Positions 41,422-49,790 of a DNA stretch of 64,000 nucleotides are shown piece by piece; the stretch's first letter is position 1; each line of letters starts with the position of its first letter. Position numbers and translations under genes: made by a program. Source of the stretch: Actinosynnema sp. ALI-1.44 (GTDB taxonomy: Bacteria; Actinomycetota; Actinomycetes; Mycobacteriales; Pseudonocardiaceae); the NCBI RefSeq assembly GCF_001984155.1, contig NZ_MTQO01000054.1, forward strand, positions 1,054,001 through 1,118,000, read 5' to 3'. The notes beneath the pieces are model-generated. The model searched no databases and had not been told where the DNA came from. It saw nothing but the letters and a program-made list of their open reading frames with translations.

Positions 41422-42717
41422 ATGGCGAAAAACCCGTGGTGGCTGGCTGGTGGCGTGCTGGGCCTCGCATTCGGCTATTTCTTCTGGTACACCCCGTACG
41501 CGGCGTTCACCAAAGTGCTGTCGGCGGAGGTCGGCGCTTTCGGGCTGCTTTCGTCCGCCGCGCTGGGGACGCTCGCCGGTGCGGCGCTGTTCCTCGGATC
41601 GACCGGCTGGTGGCGGCGCATCCGGTTAAACCGCGCGATGCTCACCGCGGGGTTCTGCATGGCCCTGATCATCGCGACGACCACGCTGAACTACACGTTC
41701 GCGGGCGTGTCGGTCCTGTTCATGCTGCTGATGATGCGCGGCGGAACCCTCATCCTCGCACCGATCGTGGACACCGCCCGCGGCCGGGAGGTGAACACCT
41801 ACTCATGGACGGCACTGGGTTTCAGCCTGTTCGCGGTGGCCGCGGCGCTGAGCGACGTCAACAGCTACGTGCTCACCGCCGGTGCCGTGCTGAGCCTCGC
41901 GGTGTACTACACCGGCTACATCGGACGCTTCGGGGTGATGAGCAGGGTCGCCAAAACGGGTGACGCCGACGACGATCGCGGTTACCTGGCGTCGGAGATG
42001 GCGATCGCGGCCGTGCTCCAGGTCGTGGTGGTCAGCGCGTTCGGGTACGGCTCGTTCACCTTCGGCGGGTTCGCCATCGGCTTGCTGTACGCGGTGTTGT
42101 ACGTCTACGGCACGCTGATCTACCTCGACCGCCGCGAATACACCTGGTGCGTGCCGGCGAACCGGTGCGCCAGCCTGGTTTCCGGCCTGGTCGCCTCGTT
42201 CGCCCTGACCTGGCTGACGGGAATCGCCGCGCCCGGCACCGGGCAGCTGGTCGGGGCGGGCTTCATCCTCATGGCCATCGCGGCGCTGAGCTACCCGGCG
42301 GTCGTGCGTGGCCCGCGAGTGCTGTTCGTCTGTGGTGGCAACACATGCCGCTCGGCGATGGCGGAGGCGTTCGCCCGTGCCATCTGCGGCAGCCGTGTCC
42401 GGAGTGCCGGTCTACACGCGACTCGCGGCCTGCCCATGCCGCCGGAAGCACTCGTTGCCCTGCGGCAATGGGGGATCACACCCCACGGCCACAAGTCCAG
42501 ACGGCTGACGCCAGAGATGATCGCCAGGGCGGAGCGGATCTACGTGATGACCGAGAAGCAGCGCGCGGCCGTCCTGGCGATCGTTCCCGGTGCGAGGGTC
42601 TCGCTGATCGACCCGGCGGGCGACATCCCCGACCCGCACGGCCAAACCCAGGCAGCGTTCGGTGAATGCGCCACCCGGATCAGGGACGCGGTGAACGCTC
42701 GCCTCGTGCCCGCGTGA
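41422..42717 (+). CDS. Membrane protein fused to a low-molecular-weight protein tyrosine phosphatase
   Basis: About 431 residues. Residues 1-285 form eight to ten hydrophobic helices (WLAGGVLGLAFGYFFWYTPY, LLSSAALGTLAGAALFLGST, LVSGLVASFALTWLTGIAAP and others), including a charged cytoplasmic loop (IVDTARGREVNTYSW). Residues about 296-431 are a complete LMW-PTP: P-loop VLFVCGGNTCRSAMAEAFA (Cys about 304, CX5R), SAGLHATRGLPM, YVMTEKQRAAV, and general-acid loop DIPDPHGQ. The membrane part resembles multi-pass transporters, but I cannot name a family. LMW-PTPs usually stand alone and dephosphorylate tyrosine kinases of polysaccharide export, so a self-contained membrane-tethered phosphatase is unusual. 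Start: ATG 41422 or GTG 41413. Confidence 0.87.
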   Translation: MAKNPWWLAGGVLGLAFGYFFWYTPYAAFTKVLSAEVGAFGLLSSAALGTLAGAALFLGSTGWWRRIRLNRAMLTAGFCMALIIATTTLNYTFAGVSVLFMLLMMRGGTLILAPIVDTARGREVNTYSWTALGFSLFAVAAALSDVNSYVLTAGAVLSLAVYYTGYIGRFGVMSRVAKTGDADDDRGYLASEMAIAAVLQVVVVSAFGYGSFTFGGFAIGLLYAVLYVYGTLIYLDRREYTWCVPANRCASLVSGLVASFALTWLTGIAAPGTGQLVGAGFILMAIAALSYPAVVRGPRVLFVCGGNTCRSAMAEAFARAICGSRVRSAGLHATRGLPMPPEALVALRQWGITPHGHKSRRLTPEMIARAERIYVMTEKQRAAVLAIVPGARVSLIDPAGDIPDPHGQTQAAFGECATRIRDAVNARLVPA

Positions 42718-42837
42718 CGGCAGGTGATGATTCGGTTCCGGTACGTGGTACACCATGCCCAGATGCCGGGCGGCGGCGTTCGTGGGAGACACTGTTCGGC
42801 GGTAGGCCGGACGAGCCCGCCACGTGAGGCTGTCGAG

Positions 42838-43509
42838 ATGATCAGGGTTTTGGTGGTCGAGGACGATCCCGTCGCGGCCGACGCGCACCGGCTCTACGTC
42901 GAGCGGGTCGCGGGGTTCTCCGTGTCCGGCGTCGCGCACACCGGCGCGGAGGCGAAACGGTTCGTCGAACAGCACCAGGTCGACCTGCTCCTGCTGGACC
43001 TCTACCTGCCCGACGCGCACGGCCTGCAGATCAGCCGCGCGGTGCGGGCGACCACCCCGAACATCGACGTGATCGCCGTGACCTCGGCCCGCGACCTGGC
43101 GATGGTCCGCGCGGCGGTGTCGGCGGGGGTCGTGCAGTACCTGCTCAAGCCCTTCACGTTCGCGACACTGCGCGACAAACTGGAGCGGTACGCCCAGTTC
43201 AGGGACGCGATCACGGCGGCGGGGGAGGCCGCGGGCCAGGCCGATGTGGATCGTGCGCTGGCCACGCTCCGGGGTACCGAGGGCATCGGGCTGCCCAAGG
43301 GGATGAGCGCGGACACGCTCGATTCGGTCGTGGCCGCTTTGCGGGAGACCCCGGAGGGTCTTTCCGCGGTGGGTGCCGCTGGTGCTGTGGGGATTTCGCG
43401 GGTTACCGCTCGGCGGTATCTCGAGCATCTCGCGGACACCGGGACCGTTGTTCGGCGTCCGCAGTACGGGCCGGTTGGGCGGCCTGAGCTTTTCTACCGT
43501 CTGGCTTGA
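42838..43509 (+). CDS. CitB/DcuR-type response regulator
   Basis: 223 residues. Receiver domain MIRVLVVEDDPVAADAHRLY with acidic pocket D9/D10, phospho-acceptor D54 in LLLLDLYLPDAHG, and the conserved lysine in YLLKPFTFATL. The C-terminal helix-turn-helix is of CitT type (GLSAVGAAGAVGISRVTARR, YLEHLADTGTV). ATG 42838 is preceded by GAGG. It is the natural partner of the CitA-type kinase at 38570, although two unrelated genes lie between them. It probably activates the dctA-like transporter. Confidence 0.9.
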   Translation: MIRVLVVEDDPVAADAHRLYVERVAGFSVSGVAHTGAEAKRFVEQHQVDLLLLDLYLPDAHGLQISRAVRATTPNIDVIAVTSARDLAMVRAAVSAGVVQYLLKPFTFATLRDKLERYAQFRDAITAAGEAAGQADVDRALATLRGTEGIGLPKGMSADTLDSVVAALRETPEGLSAVGAAGAVGISRVTARRYLEHLADTGTVVRRPQYGPVGRPELFYRLA

Positions 43510-43635
43510 TTTCGCTGTGTGCGGTGGTGTTTCACGGACAAGATTTCCCCTCGCCGGGGGGCTGACCTCTGGGCAGGAGGTTCTTCGCGTTGTGTTCTTC
43601 CCGGCGCATGCTTTCTTGTCCCAGGGTTGTGAGGC

Positions 43636-43783
43636 GTGGGCGTCTCCTGCCCGTCGACCTGCCCCAGGGAACCACGGTCTATCAAGAGGATCGGTACCGC
43701 TATCGCTGGGCTGTTTTGTGCAGGCCGACCTCTTGACAGCCCGTGGTTGGCTTCGCCCAGGCCGACGGGCAGGAGACACCCCC
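43636..43783. repeat. Long imperfect inverted repeat in a 358-bp gene-free stretch
   Basis: Two arms of about 55 bases, about 43636-43690 and 43728-43783, are complementary. GTCTCCTGCCCGTCG (43642-43656) matches 43763-43777 exactly, and the 20-base segment at 43670-43689 matches 43729-43748 at 18 positions. Around 43797-43850 two direct repeats of about 28 bases follow (GCGCTTGCGCGCGAGCC and GCGCTTGTGCGCGAGCC). The whole gap 43510-43867 has no credible gene. It may be a large terminator/cruciform or the relic of a small mobile element. Confidence 0.6.
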
Positions 43784-43867
43784 GAAGCGGACCTCTGCGC
43801 TTGCGCGCGAGCCTGTTGTCGCTGGGTTTGCGCTTGTGCGCGAGCCGTTGTGGGTTGCTTGCGCTGT

Positions 43868-45367
43868 CTACTTGGACTGCAGTTCCCTCATTCGGACGGG
43901 CACCCCCGGGCGGGTTTGCCATGGGTGTGGGCCGGTGAGCGGCCGGTACTCCACACCCATGGCATCCAGCCTGGCCAGGTGGTGGTTGACCAGGCGGGCT
44001 TCGAACTCCTCGTAGGACCGGCCTGCCGGTGCCGACCAGACGACCTCGGCGAACGCGGCCAGCCGGGGGAAGGTCATGTATTCCACGCGCCGGAAGTTGT
44101 CCATGTGTTCGGACCAGGCCTGCGCCTGTGCGCCGAGGACGTGCTTGTGGAACTCCTCCTTCAGTCCCGGCGGGATCGGCTCGTAGCCGTAGACGTCCTC
44201 CAGCGTGTGCACGAAACCGACCGGGATCGGCTCGTCCGGGTGCCGGGACTGGCGGTGGTCGAGGTAGACGTACTGCTCGGGGCACATCACCACGTCATGT
44301 CCCGACGACGCTGCCGTCGCGCCCGCTTCCTCGCCTCGCCATGAGCCGACCACCGCGTCGTCCGGGAGGTCGCCGACGTCCAGCATCTCGTCCCAGCCGA
44401 GGGCGCGGCGGCCGTGTTTGGTCAGGTGCGCCGCCAACTGGCCGAGGAACCAGCCGTGCAGTTGGGCCACGGAGGTGTAGCCCTGCTCGGCCATCCGCTG
44501 GGCCGCGATGGGGTTGTCGTTCCACTGCACGGTCGGCACTTCGTCGCCGCCGATGCAGATCACCGGGCTGTCGAAGACGTCCATCACGTGGTCGAGGACG
44601 GTTTTGTAGAACTCCACCGTCGCGTCCGAGACGTTGAGGATGTCCTCGCTGATGCCCCATTCCGGCCGCACCGCGATCTGCTCACCCGTGTTGCCCAGTT
44701 CGGGGTACGCCGCGATCGCCGCCTGGCTGTGTCCTGGCACGTCCACCTCCGGCACGATCGTGATGTGCCGTTCGCGGGCGTACGCCACGATTTCGCGCAG
44801 GTCCGCGGTGGTGTAGAAACCGCCGTGCGGGCGGCCGTCGTTCTCCTTCGTGCCGTCGGGCGGGCGGCCGACCCACGAGCCCGTGCGCCAGCTGGCGACC
44901 TCGGTCAGCTTCGGGTACGCCGGGACCTCGATCCGCCAGCCCTGGTCGTCGGTCAGGTGCAGGTGCAGCACGTTCAGCTTGTGCGCGGCCATCAGGTCGA
45001 TGAACCGGAACACCTCGTACTTCGGTTTGAAGTGCCTCGCCACGTCCAGCAGCACGCCGCGCCACCCGAACCTCGGCGCGTCCTCGATCGTGCCGCAGGG
45101 CAGCTCCCAGGGTCCTGTGTGGATCGAGGCGGCCCTGAACCGGTCGGCCCCGTGGAGCTGCCGCAGGGTTTGCGACGCGTAGAACGCGCCTGCCTCGTCC
45201 GCCGCGGCGACCTCGACACCCTGCGGCGTGATGGTTATCCGGTACCCCTCGGGCGGCAGGCTGCCGGTGTACGTCACCGACGGCTCCACCGGTTCGTCGC
45301 TGACGAACGTACCTTCCGCCGGGGTCGCCGAGGACGGCTTGGGAAGCAAGCCTTCGAAACTCGTCAT
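43868..45367 (-). CDS. Beta-N-acetylhexosaminidase (GH20)
   Basis: 499 residues. After an N-terminal GH20b-like domain (YRITITPQGVEVAAADEAGA, FYASQTLRQL), the TIM barrel has RGVLLDVARHFKPKYEVFRF, KLNVLHLHLTDDQGWRIEVP, TIVPEVDVPGHSQAA and the catalytic Asp-Glu pair in VICIGGDEVPTVQW (about residues 275-276). It removes terminal GlcNAc or GalNAc from chito-oligosaccharides or glycans. No signal peptide is evident, so it probably acts on imported disaccharides. ATG overlaps the permease stop (ATGA). It is the last gene of an ABC uptake operon behind a dre-like site. Confidence 0.93.
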   Translation of the reverse strand: MTSFEGLLPKPSSATPAEGTFVSDEPVEPSVTYTGSLPPEGYRITITPQGVEVAAADEAGAFYASQTLRQLHGADRFRAASIHTGPWELPCGTIEDAPRFGWRGVLLDVARHFKPKYEVFRFIDLMAAHKLNVLHLHLTDDQGWRIEVPAYPKLTEVASWRTGSWVGRPPDGTKENDGRPHGGFYTTADLREIVAYARERHITIVPEVDVPGHSQAAIAAYPELGNTGEQIAVRPEWGISEDILNVSDATVEFYKTVLDHVMDVFDSPVICIGGDEVPTVQWNDNPIAAQRMAEQGYTSVAQLHGWFLGQLAAHLTKHGRRALGWDEMLDVGDLPDDAVVGSWRGEEAGATAASSGHDVVMCPEQYVYLDHRQSRHPDEPIPVGFVHTLEDVYGYEPIPPGLKEEFHKHVLGAQAQAWSEHMDNFRRVEYMTFPRLAAFAEVVWSAPAGRSYEEFEARLVNHHLARLDAMGVEYRPLTGPHPWQTRPGVPVRMRELQSK

Positions 45368-46233
45368 CCTTTGACAGCTCCAGAGATTCCGGACGCCAGG
45401 TGCCGCTGCACGAAGATGAAGAAGATCAGCACCGGGATCGTCATGAGGGTCGCGCCAGCCATGATCCCGCCCCAGTCGAGCTCTTCCGGCTTGTAGAACA
45501 CCCGCATCGCCTGGGGCAGCACGCGGTTGTCCACGTCGGAGAAGATCAGGGTCTGGGCGAAGAGGAAGTCGTTCCACGCGTGGATGAACGCCAACACGCT
45601 CGTCGCGACCAGGCCGGGCGCCACGAGGGGGAACAGCACCTGCCAGGTGAACCGCATGCGGCTCGCGCCGTCCAGTGCCGCCGCCTCTTCCAGTTCGGCG
45701 GGCACGGCCGCGACGAACCCCCTCAGCATCCAGATCGCGAACGGCAGGCTGAACGCCAGGTTCACCAGCACCAGCGGCGCCAGCTGGTTCAGGCCGAACG
45801 CGGGCACGCTCGTGCCCACCTGCTGGACCATGAAGAACAACGGGATCGTCAGCGCCTCGACCGGCACCATCTGCGCCACCAGCAACATCACCAGCAGCAC
45901 TGTGCGGCCCTTGAACCGGAACCGGGTCAACGCGATCGCGGACAGGAACGACAGCAGCATCGACAGCGCCACCACGCAGATGGCCACGATCGTGCTGTTG
46001 AGGAAGTAACGCCCGAAGCCGTTGGAGCCCAGCACCCGCTCGAAGCTCTCCAGGCTCGGTGCGAACGTCCACGGCGTGGCGGACTGGATCTCACCCGCCG
46101 GTTTGAACGCCGCGAGAACCATCCAGTACAGCGGGAACGCCACCATCGCGGCGATCACGCAGCAGACGATCTCGGCGACCAACCTGCCGGGGCTACGGCG
46201 TTTCTTGCGCAAGGGCATGCTCACGGTTGCCAT
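45364..46233 (-). CDS. Carbohydrate ABC transporter permease (MalG type)
   Basis: 289 residues, six membrane spans, and the EAA loop ELEEAAALDGASRMRFTWQV, LFPLVAPGLV, which contacts the ATPase. C-terminus AFIHAWNDFLFAQTLIF is typical of sugar permeases of the CUT1 class. It overlaps the preceding permease gene by 13 bases. No ATPase gene is in the operon; actinomycete CUT1 importers commonly share a MsiK-type ATPase encoded elsewhere. Confidence 0.92.
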   Translation of the reverse strand: MATVSMPLRKKRRSPGRLVAEIVCCVIAAMVAFPLYWMVLAAFKPAGEIQSATPWTFAPSLESFERVLGSNGFGRYFLNSTIVAICVVALSMLLSFLSAIALTRFRFKGRTVLLVMLLVAQMVPVEALTIPLFFMVQQVGTSVPAFGLNQLAPLVLVNLAFSLPFAIWMLRGFVAAVPAELEEAAALDGASRMRFTWQVLFPLVAPGLVATSVLAFIHAWNDFLFAQTLIFSDVDNRVLPQAMRVFYKPEELDWGGIMAGATLMTIPVLIFFIFVQRHLASGISGAVKG

Positions 46234-47165
46234 CCGGACCTCCGTTGTGTCCGCAGGTACACCACCGTGATCAGCATCAGCAGCACGGTCATCACGACAC
46301 CGATCGCCGCGCCGAGGCCGTATTCCTCACCGGCGAACGCCTTCTGGTACGTGTAGACGTTCAGCACCAGGTTGCGGCCGGCCACACCGCCGCCGTTGGT
46401 CATCACGTAGATCTGGGTGAACAGCTTGAAGTCCCAGATGATCGACTGGATCGTGGCGATCACCAGCAGCGGCTTGAGGATCGGCAGGATCACCTGGGTC
46501 GCGGTGCGCCGCCAGGTGGCGCCGTCCAGCTGCGCCGCCTCGATGATCTCCGAGGAGATGTTCTTGATGCCCGCGTACATCGTGACCATCACGAACGGGA
46601 ACGAGCACCAGATCACCTCGGCGGCCACCAGCCCGAAGGCCGAGAACCGCTCGAAGGTCCACGAGTGCCCCTGCATCCCGAGCACCTCGTTGACCACACC
46701 GAAGTTCGCGTCGAACAGGAACAGCCACACGTACGACCCGGCCATCGCCGGGGTCGCCCACGCGCCCAGCGCGGCGAGGAACAGCAGCATCCTGGGAATC
46801 GCGCGGACACGCGTGGCCAGGACCGCGAGGCCGGTGCCGACCAGGAGACTGCCGACCACGCACACCGCGGCGAACAGGATCGTCGACACCAGCACCGACC
46901 AGAACTGCGTGTCGCCGAACAGTTCGATGTAGTTGTCGGCCCCGATGAACACCAGCGGTTCCGCGCCGCTGGCCTGCGGCTGGTTGTAGTCGTACAACGA
47001 GATCTGCACGAGCTGGAACAGCGGGTAGGCCATCAGCGCCGCGAGCAGGATCCCCGCGGGCAGCAGGTAGATCGCCGCCGCCCGCCCGTCGCGCTTCTTG
47101 CGGGCAGGCCGCCGCGGCGCCTGGACCTCGAGGTCCGGCGCCGCGGGGGCTAGTTGCGTCGTCAT
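46221..47165 (-). CDS. Carbohydrate ABC transporter permease (MalF type)
   Basis: 314 residues. Charged N-terminus (RRPARKKRDGRAAAIYLLPA) then six spans; EAA loop SSEIIEAAQLDGATWRRTAT, QVILPILKPL. Forms the channel with the MalG-type subunit. ATG 47165 shares one base with the binding-protein stop (TGATG), so the genes are coupled. An amino-sugar substrate is inferred from the adjacent hexosaminidase. Confidence 0.92.
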   Translation of the reverse strand: MTTQLAPAAPDLEVQAPRRPARKKRDGRAAAIYLLPAGILLAALMAYPLFQLVQISLYDYNQPQASGAEPLVFIGADNYIELFGDTQFWSVLVSTILFAAVCVVGSLLVGTGLAVLATRVRAIPRMLLFLAALGAWATPAMAGSYVWLFLFDANFGVVNEVLGMQGHSWTFERFSAFGLVAAEVIWCSFPFVMVTMYAGIKNISSEIIEAAQLDGATWRRTATQVILPILKPLLVIATIQSIIWDFKLFTQIYVMTNGGGVAGRNLVLNVYTYQKAFAGEEYGLGAAIGVVMTVLLMLITVVYLRTQRRSGWQP

Positions 47166-48475
47166 CAGTTACCGAACGCCTTGTTCATCTCACCTGCCGC
47201 CGCGTCCGTTGCCGCCTCGACGGACTGGCCGCCCGTGGCGACCTGCTGGATCGCGGTCGGGATGATGTTCTGCGCGTCGATCTTCGTCCACGCGGGCGTC
47301 GCCGGGACGAACTTGGTGCCGCTCTGCGCGGCCTTCACGAACGGCTCGACGAACTTGTCCGCACTGGCGACCTGCTCCTGGACGTCCTTGAACGTCGGCA
47401 GGTTGCCCATCGCGGTGTACATCTTCTGCTGGTACTTCTTGCCGCCGAGCAGCTTGATGAACTCCAGCGACAGCGTGTACTTCTTGCTCGCGCCGAACAC
47501 GCCGAGCAGGTTGCCACCGGCGAACGGCGGGGCCAGCTTGCCCGCCTCCGTGCCCGGCAACGGGACAACTGCGTACTTGCCCTTCACCACGCCCGCCTCG
47601 ACGGCCTTGCGGTTGAAGTCGCCGCCGATCGTCATCGCGGCCTTGCCACCGGCGAACTGGGCGACGGACTGGCTACCGGTCAGCTGCGCGCACGCGGCAG
47701 GCGGGCAGATGTCGTCCTTGAGCAGCTCGGAGTACTGCTTGAGGCCCGCACGAGCCTTCGGGTCCGTGAGCCCGGATGTCCACTTGTCACCGTCCTGTTT
47801 GGCCAGTTCGCCACCGTTGGCCCAGATGTACGGGAAAGCGGCGTAGATGTACTTGCCGCCGACCGCGACGCCGTACAGGTCCGGCTTCGACTGGCGGATC
47901 CTGCGGGCGGTCTCGGTCAGCTCGGCCAGTGTCTTCGGCGGCTGCAGGCCGAGCTCGGTGAACACGTCGGTCCGGTAGTACAGGGCGCGCGTGCCGGTGT
48001 ACCACGGGATGCCGAACGTCTTGTTCTTCACCTTGGCGGTGTCGAGCACCGACGGGATCAGGTCCTTGCTGTCCGGCCACGCGGCGATGTCGTTGGTCAG
48101 GTCGGCGAACCCGTTGGACGCGGCGTAGCCCGCGAGGTCGGTGTTGCCGAACTCGGCGACGTCCGGTGACGAGTTCTTGTCGTTGAAGGCGCCGTTGAAC
48201 CGGGTCGCGCGGCCGTCGGTCGGCAGGTACTCGACGGTGACCTTCACGCCCTGGTGCGCCGCCTCGAACTCCTGCTTGGCCTCGTTGACCGCCGCTTCCT
48301 TCGGGCCGTTGCTGGCCTCCTGGAACAGCCACACCTTCAGCTCACCGGTCATCTCGCCGACCGGCTGGCCGGAGTTCCCGTTCTGCTGCGGCTGGTTGTT
48401 GGCTGCCTGCGGCGGTCCACATGCGACTACTAACGCCCCCACAGCGGCTGCAGCCAGCAAACCTTTGATCTTCAT
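47165..48475 (-). CDS. Extracellular sugar-binding lipoprotein of an ABC transporter
   Basis: 436 residues. Signal peptide and lipobox VVAC (Cys 19) in MKIKGLLAAAAVGALVVACG. Family 1 solute-binding features: GELKVWLFQEASNGPKEAAV, FGIPWYTGTRALYYRTDVF, KAAMTIGGDF and LEFIKLLGGKKYQQKMYTAM. Most likely binds chitobiose, GlcNAc or a related oligosaccharide, as the operon includes GH20 hexosaminidase and a dre-like operator lies 84 bases upstream of the start. Comparable systems are DasABC and NgcEFG of streptomycetes; which is closer cannot be told by eye. Confidence 0.92.
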   Translation of the reverse strand: MKIKGLLAAAAVGALVVACGPPQAANNQPQQNGNSGQPVGEMTGELKVWLFQEASNGPKEAAVNEAKQEFEAAHQGVKVTVEYLPTDGRATRFNGAFNDKNSSPDVAEFGNTDLAGYAASNGFADLTNDIAAWPDSKDLIPSVLDTAKVKNKTFGIPWYTGTRALYYRTDVFTELGLQPPKTLAELTETARRIRQSKPDLYGVAVGGKYIYAAFPYIWANGGELAKQDGDKWTSGLTDPKARAGLKQYSELLKDDICPPAACAQLTGSQSVAQFAGGKAAMTIGGDFNRKAVEAGVVKGKYAVVPLPGTEAGKLAPPFAGGNLLGVFGASKKYTLSLEFIKLLGGKKYQQKMYTAMGNLPTFKDVQEQVASADKFVEPFVKAAQSGTKFVPATPAWTKIDAQNIIPTAIQQVATGGQSVEAATDAAAGEMNKAFGN

Positions 48476-48558
48476 TGTTCCTCCGGTTGCGTCTGTTGCA
48501 ACGCGCGTTTCGCATAAGGCAATGCCGCGATGCTAGAACGGACAATTGCCCGGCACAA

Positions 48559-48570
48559 GGGTCTAAACCA
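48559..48570 (-). promoter_or_regulatory. dre-like DasR operator
   Basis: GGGTCTAAACCA differs at two positions from the dre core TGGTCTAGACCA bound by the GlcNAc regulator DasR. It lies in the promoter region of the amino-sugar uptake operon. Confidence 0.55.
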
Positions 48571-48597
48571 ATGCTGTTACCGCAGGTAGATCCTCGT

Positions 48598-48633
48598 GAG
48601 TGGGTTGGCCGGTTCTGACCGGCCAACCCACTC
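48598..48633 (-). terminator. Hairpin terminator with TCTG loop
   Basis: Perfect 16-bp stem GAGTGGGTTGGCCGGT / ACCGGCCAACCCACTC with a TCTG loop, 18 bases beyond the lactonase stop on the minus strand. A close relative is at 61891-61931. Confidence 0.8.
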
Positions 48634-48651
48634 GCGAGGGCTGACCAGGGA

Positions 48652-49764
48652 CTACTTGAAGGACACTATGCCGACGTTGTTCACCTTCGCTGTGACGGCG
48701 GAACCACCGAGCGTGCCCGTGCGGGGGTCACGCGGCAGCACGTTGATCGTGCCCGCGCGCTGGTTCGACACGTACACCCTCGTCCCGGCCGGGTCGAAGG
48801 TGAAGTGCCGCGGCCAGGAGCCGCCGGTGGGTGTCGTGCTGACGAACGTGAGCGTCTTGCCGGTCTCGCAGACCGTGAACTGGGCCAGGCTGTCGTGCCC
48901 GCGGTTGGTGGCGTACACGAACCGGCCGTCCGGCGAGATCTGGATCTCGCCGGGGTAGTTCTCCGGTGGCGTCGCGCCCCCGAGCGTGCTGATCACCTGC
49001 CCGGCCGTGAACTTCCCGGCCGCCGCGTCCCACGCCAACACGGTCACCTCCGACCGCAGCTCACCGAGCACGTAGGCGAACCGGCCGTTCGGGTGGAACG
49101 TCAGGTGTCGCGGCCCGAGCCCGGCGGCCAGGGGCAGCTGCTGGTTGAGTTTCAGCTTGCCCGCGTTGTCGATGCCGTACACGTACACCGAGTCCGTGCC
49201 GAGGTCGACGGCGACGATCCACCGCCCGCTCGGATCGGACACGACCTGGTGCGCGTGCGCGGCCCGGCTGCCGGTGTGGGTCACGACGTCCGTCACCCTG
49301 CCGACCTTGCCGTCGGCCTGCAGCGACAGCACCGAGACGCTGCCGCTGGTGTAGTTGGCCGTCAGCAGGTACTTGCCGTGCACAGTGGCGTGTGTCGGCC
49401 CGGCACCGTTGACGTTCACCGAGTTGAGCACCCTCGGCCGCTGCGGGTCGGCGATGCTGAGCGCGGTGACCTTGCCCGGATTCGTCTCGATGGTCGTGTA
49501 GACCACCCGGCCGTCACGCGAGTACGCGAACCACGACGGGTCCGGGATCCCGCTGACGCCGCTGGTGATGGTGAGCTTGCCGGTCGCCGAGTCGACGGTA
49601 CCGACCTGGAAGCCGGGGCCGGGCGGGTTGCCCCAGCTCGTGTAGCTCCCGATGTACACAGTGGACACTAATCTCCCCTGGGCCGACGCTGGTATCCCCG
49701 TGGCCACCATTAAACCGCCGACTCCGGCGGCGCCGAGAAAGCGGCGCCGATTCAAATCCGTCAC
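48652..49764 (-). CDS. Tat-exported lactonase-family beta-propeller protein
   Basis: 370 residues. Twin-arginine signal DLNRRRFLGAAGVGGLMVAT ending near ASAQG. The body is a seven-bladed propeller of the 6-phosphogluconolactonase (YbhE/Pgl) family, with repeats such as GLGPRHLTFHPNGRFAYVLG, ISPDGRFVYATNRGHDSLAQ and SWPRHFTFDPAGTRVYVSNQ. Members hydrolyse sugar lactones; an exported one could open gluconolactone or another aldonolactone. GTG start. It is the last gene of a five-gene minus-strand operon with a gluconate-type permease and KDPG aldolase, which fits sugar-acid use. Confidence 0.88.
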   Translation of the reverse strand: MTDLNRRRFLGAAGVGGLMVATGIPASAQGRLVSTVYIGSYTSWGNPPGPGFQVGTVDSATGKLTITSGVSGIPDPSWFAYSRDGRVVYTTIETNPGKVTALSIADPQRPRVLNSVNVNGAGPTHATVHGKYLLTANYTSGSVSVLSLQADGKVGRVTDVVTHTGSRAAHAHQVVSDPSGRWIVAVDLGTDSVYVYGIDNAGKLKLNQQLPLAAGLGPRHLTFHPNGRFAYVLGELRSEVTVLAWDAAAGKFTAGQVISTLGGATPPENYPGEIQISPDGRFVYATNRGHDSLAQFTVCETGKTLTFVSTTPTGGSWPRHFTFDPAGTRVYVSNQRAGTINVLPRDPRTGTLGGSAVTAKVNNVGIVSFK

Positions 49765-49790
49765 CTGTGCTGATCCTCTCCTTGCAGGGG

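Noticed and set aside
43494-44285. A 263-codon minus-strand frame across the inverted repeat
   Set aside because: Low-complexity Pro/Arg-rich product; its repeats come from the DNA repeats, and its 3' part overlaps the GH20 gene.
45368-46072. N-terminal extension of the hexosaminidase frame
   Set aside because: It is an off-frame reading of the permease gene; the GH20 start at 45367 overlaps the permease stop in the usual ATGA form.
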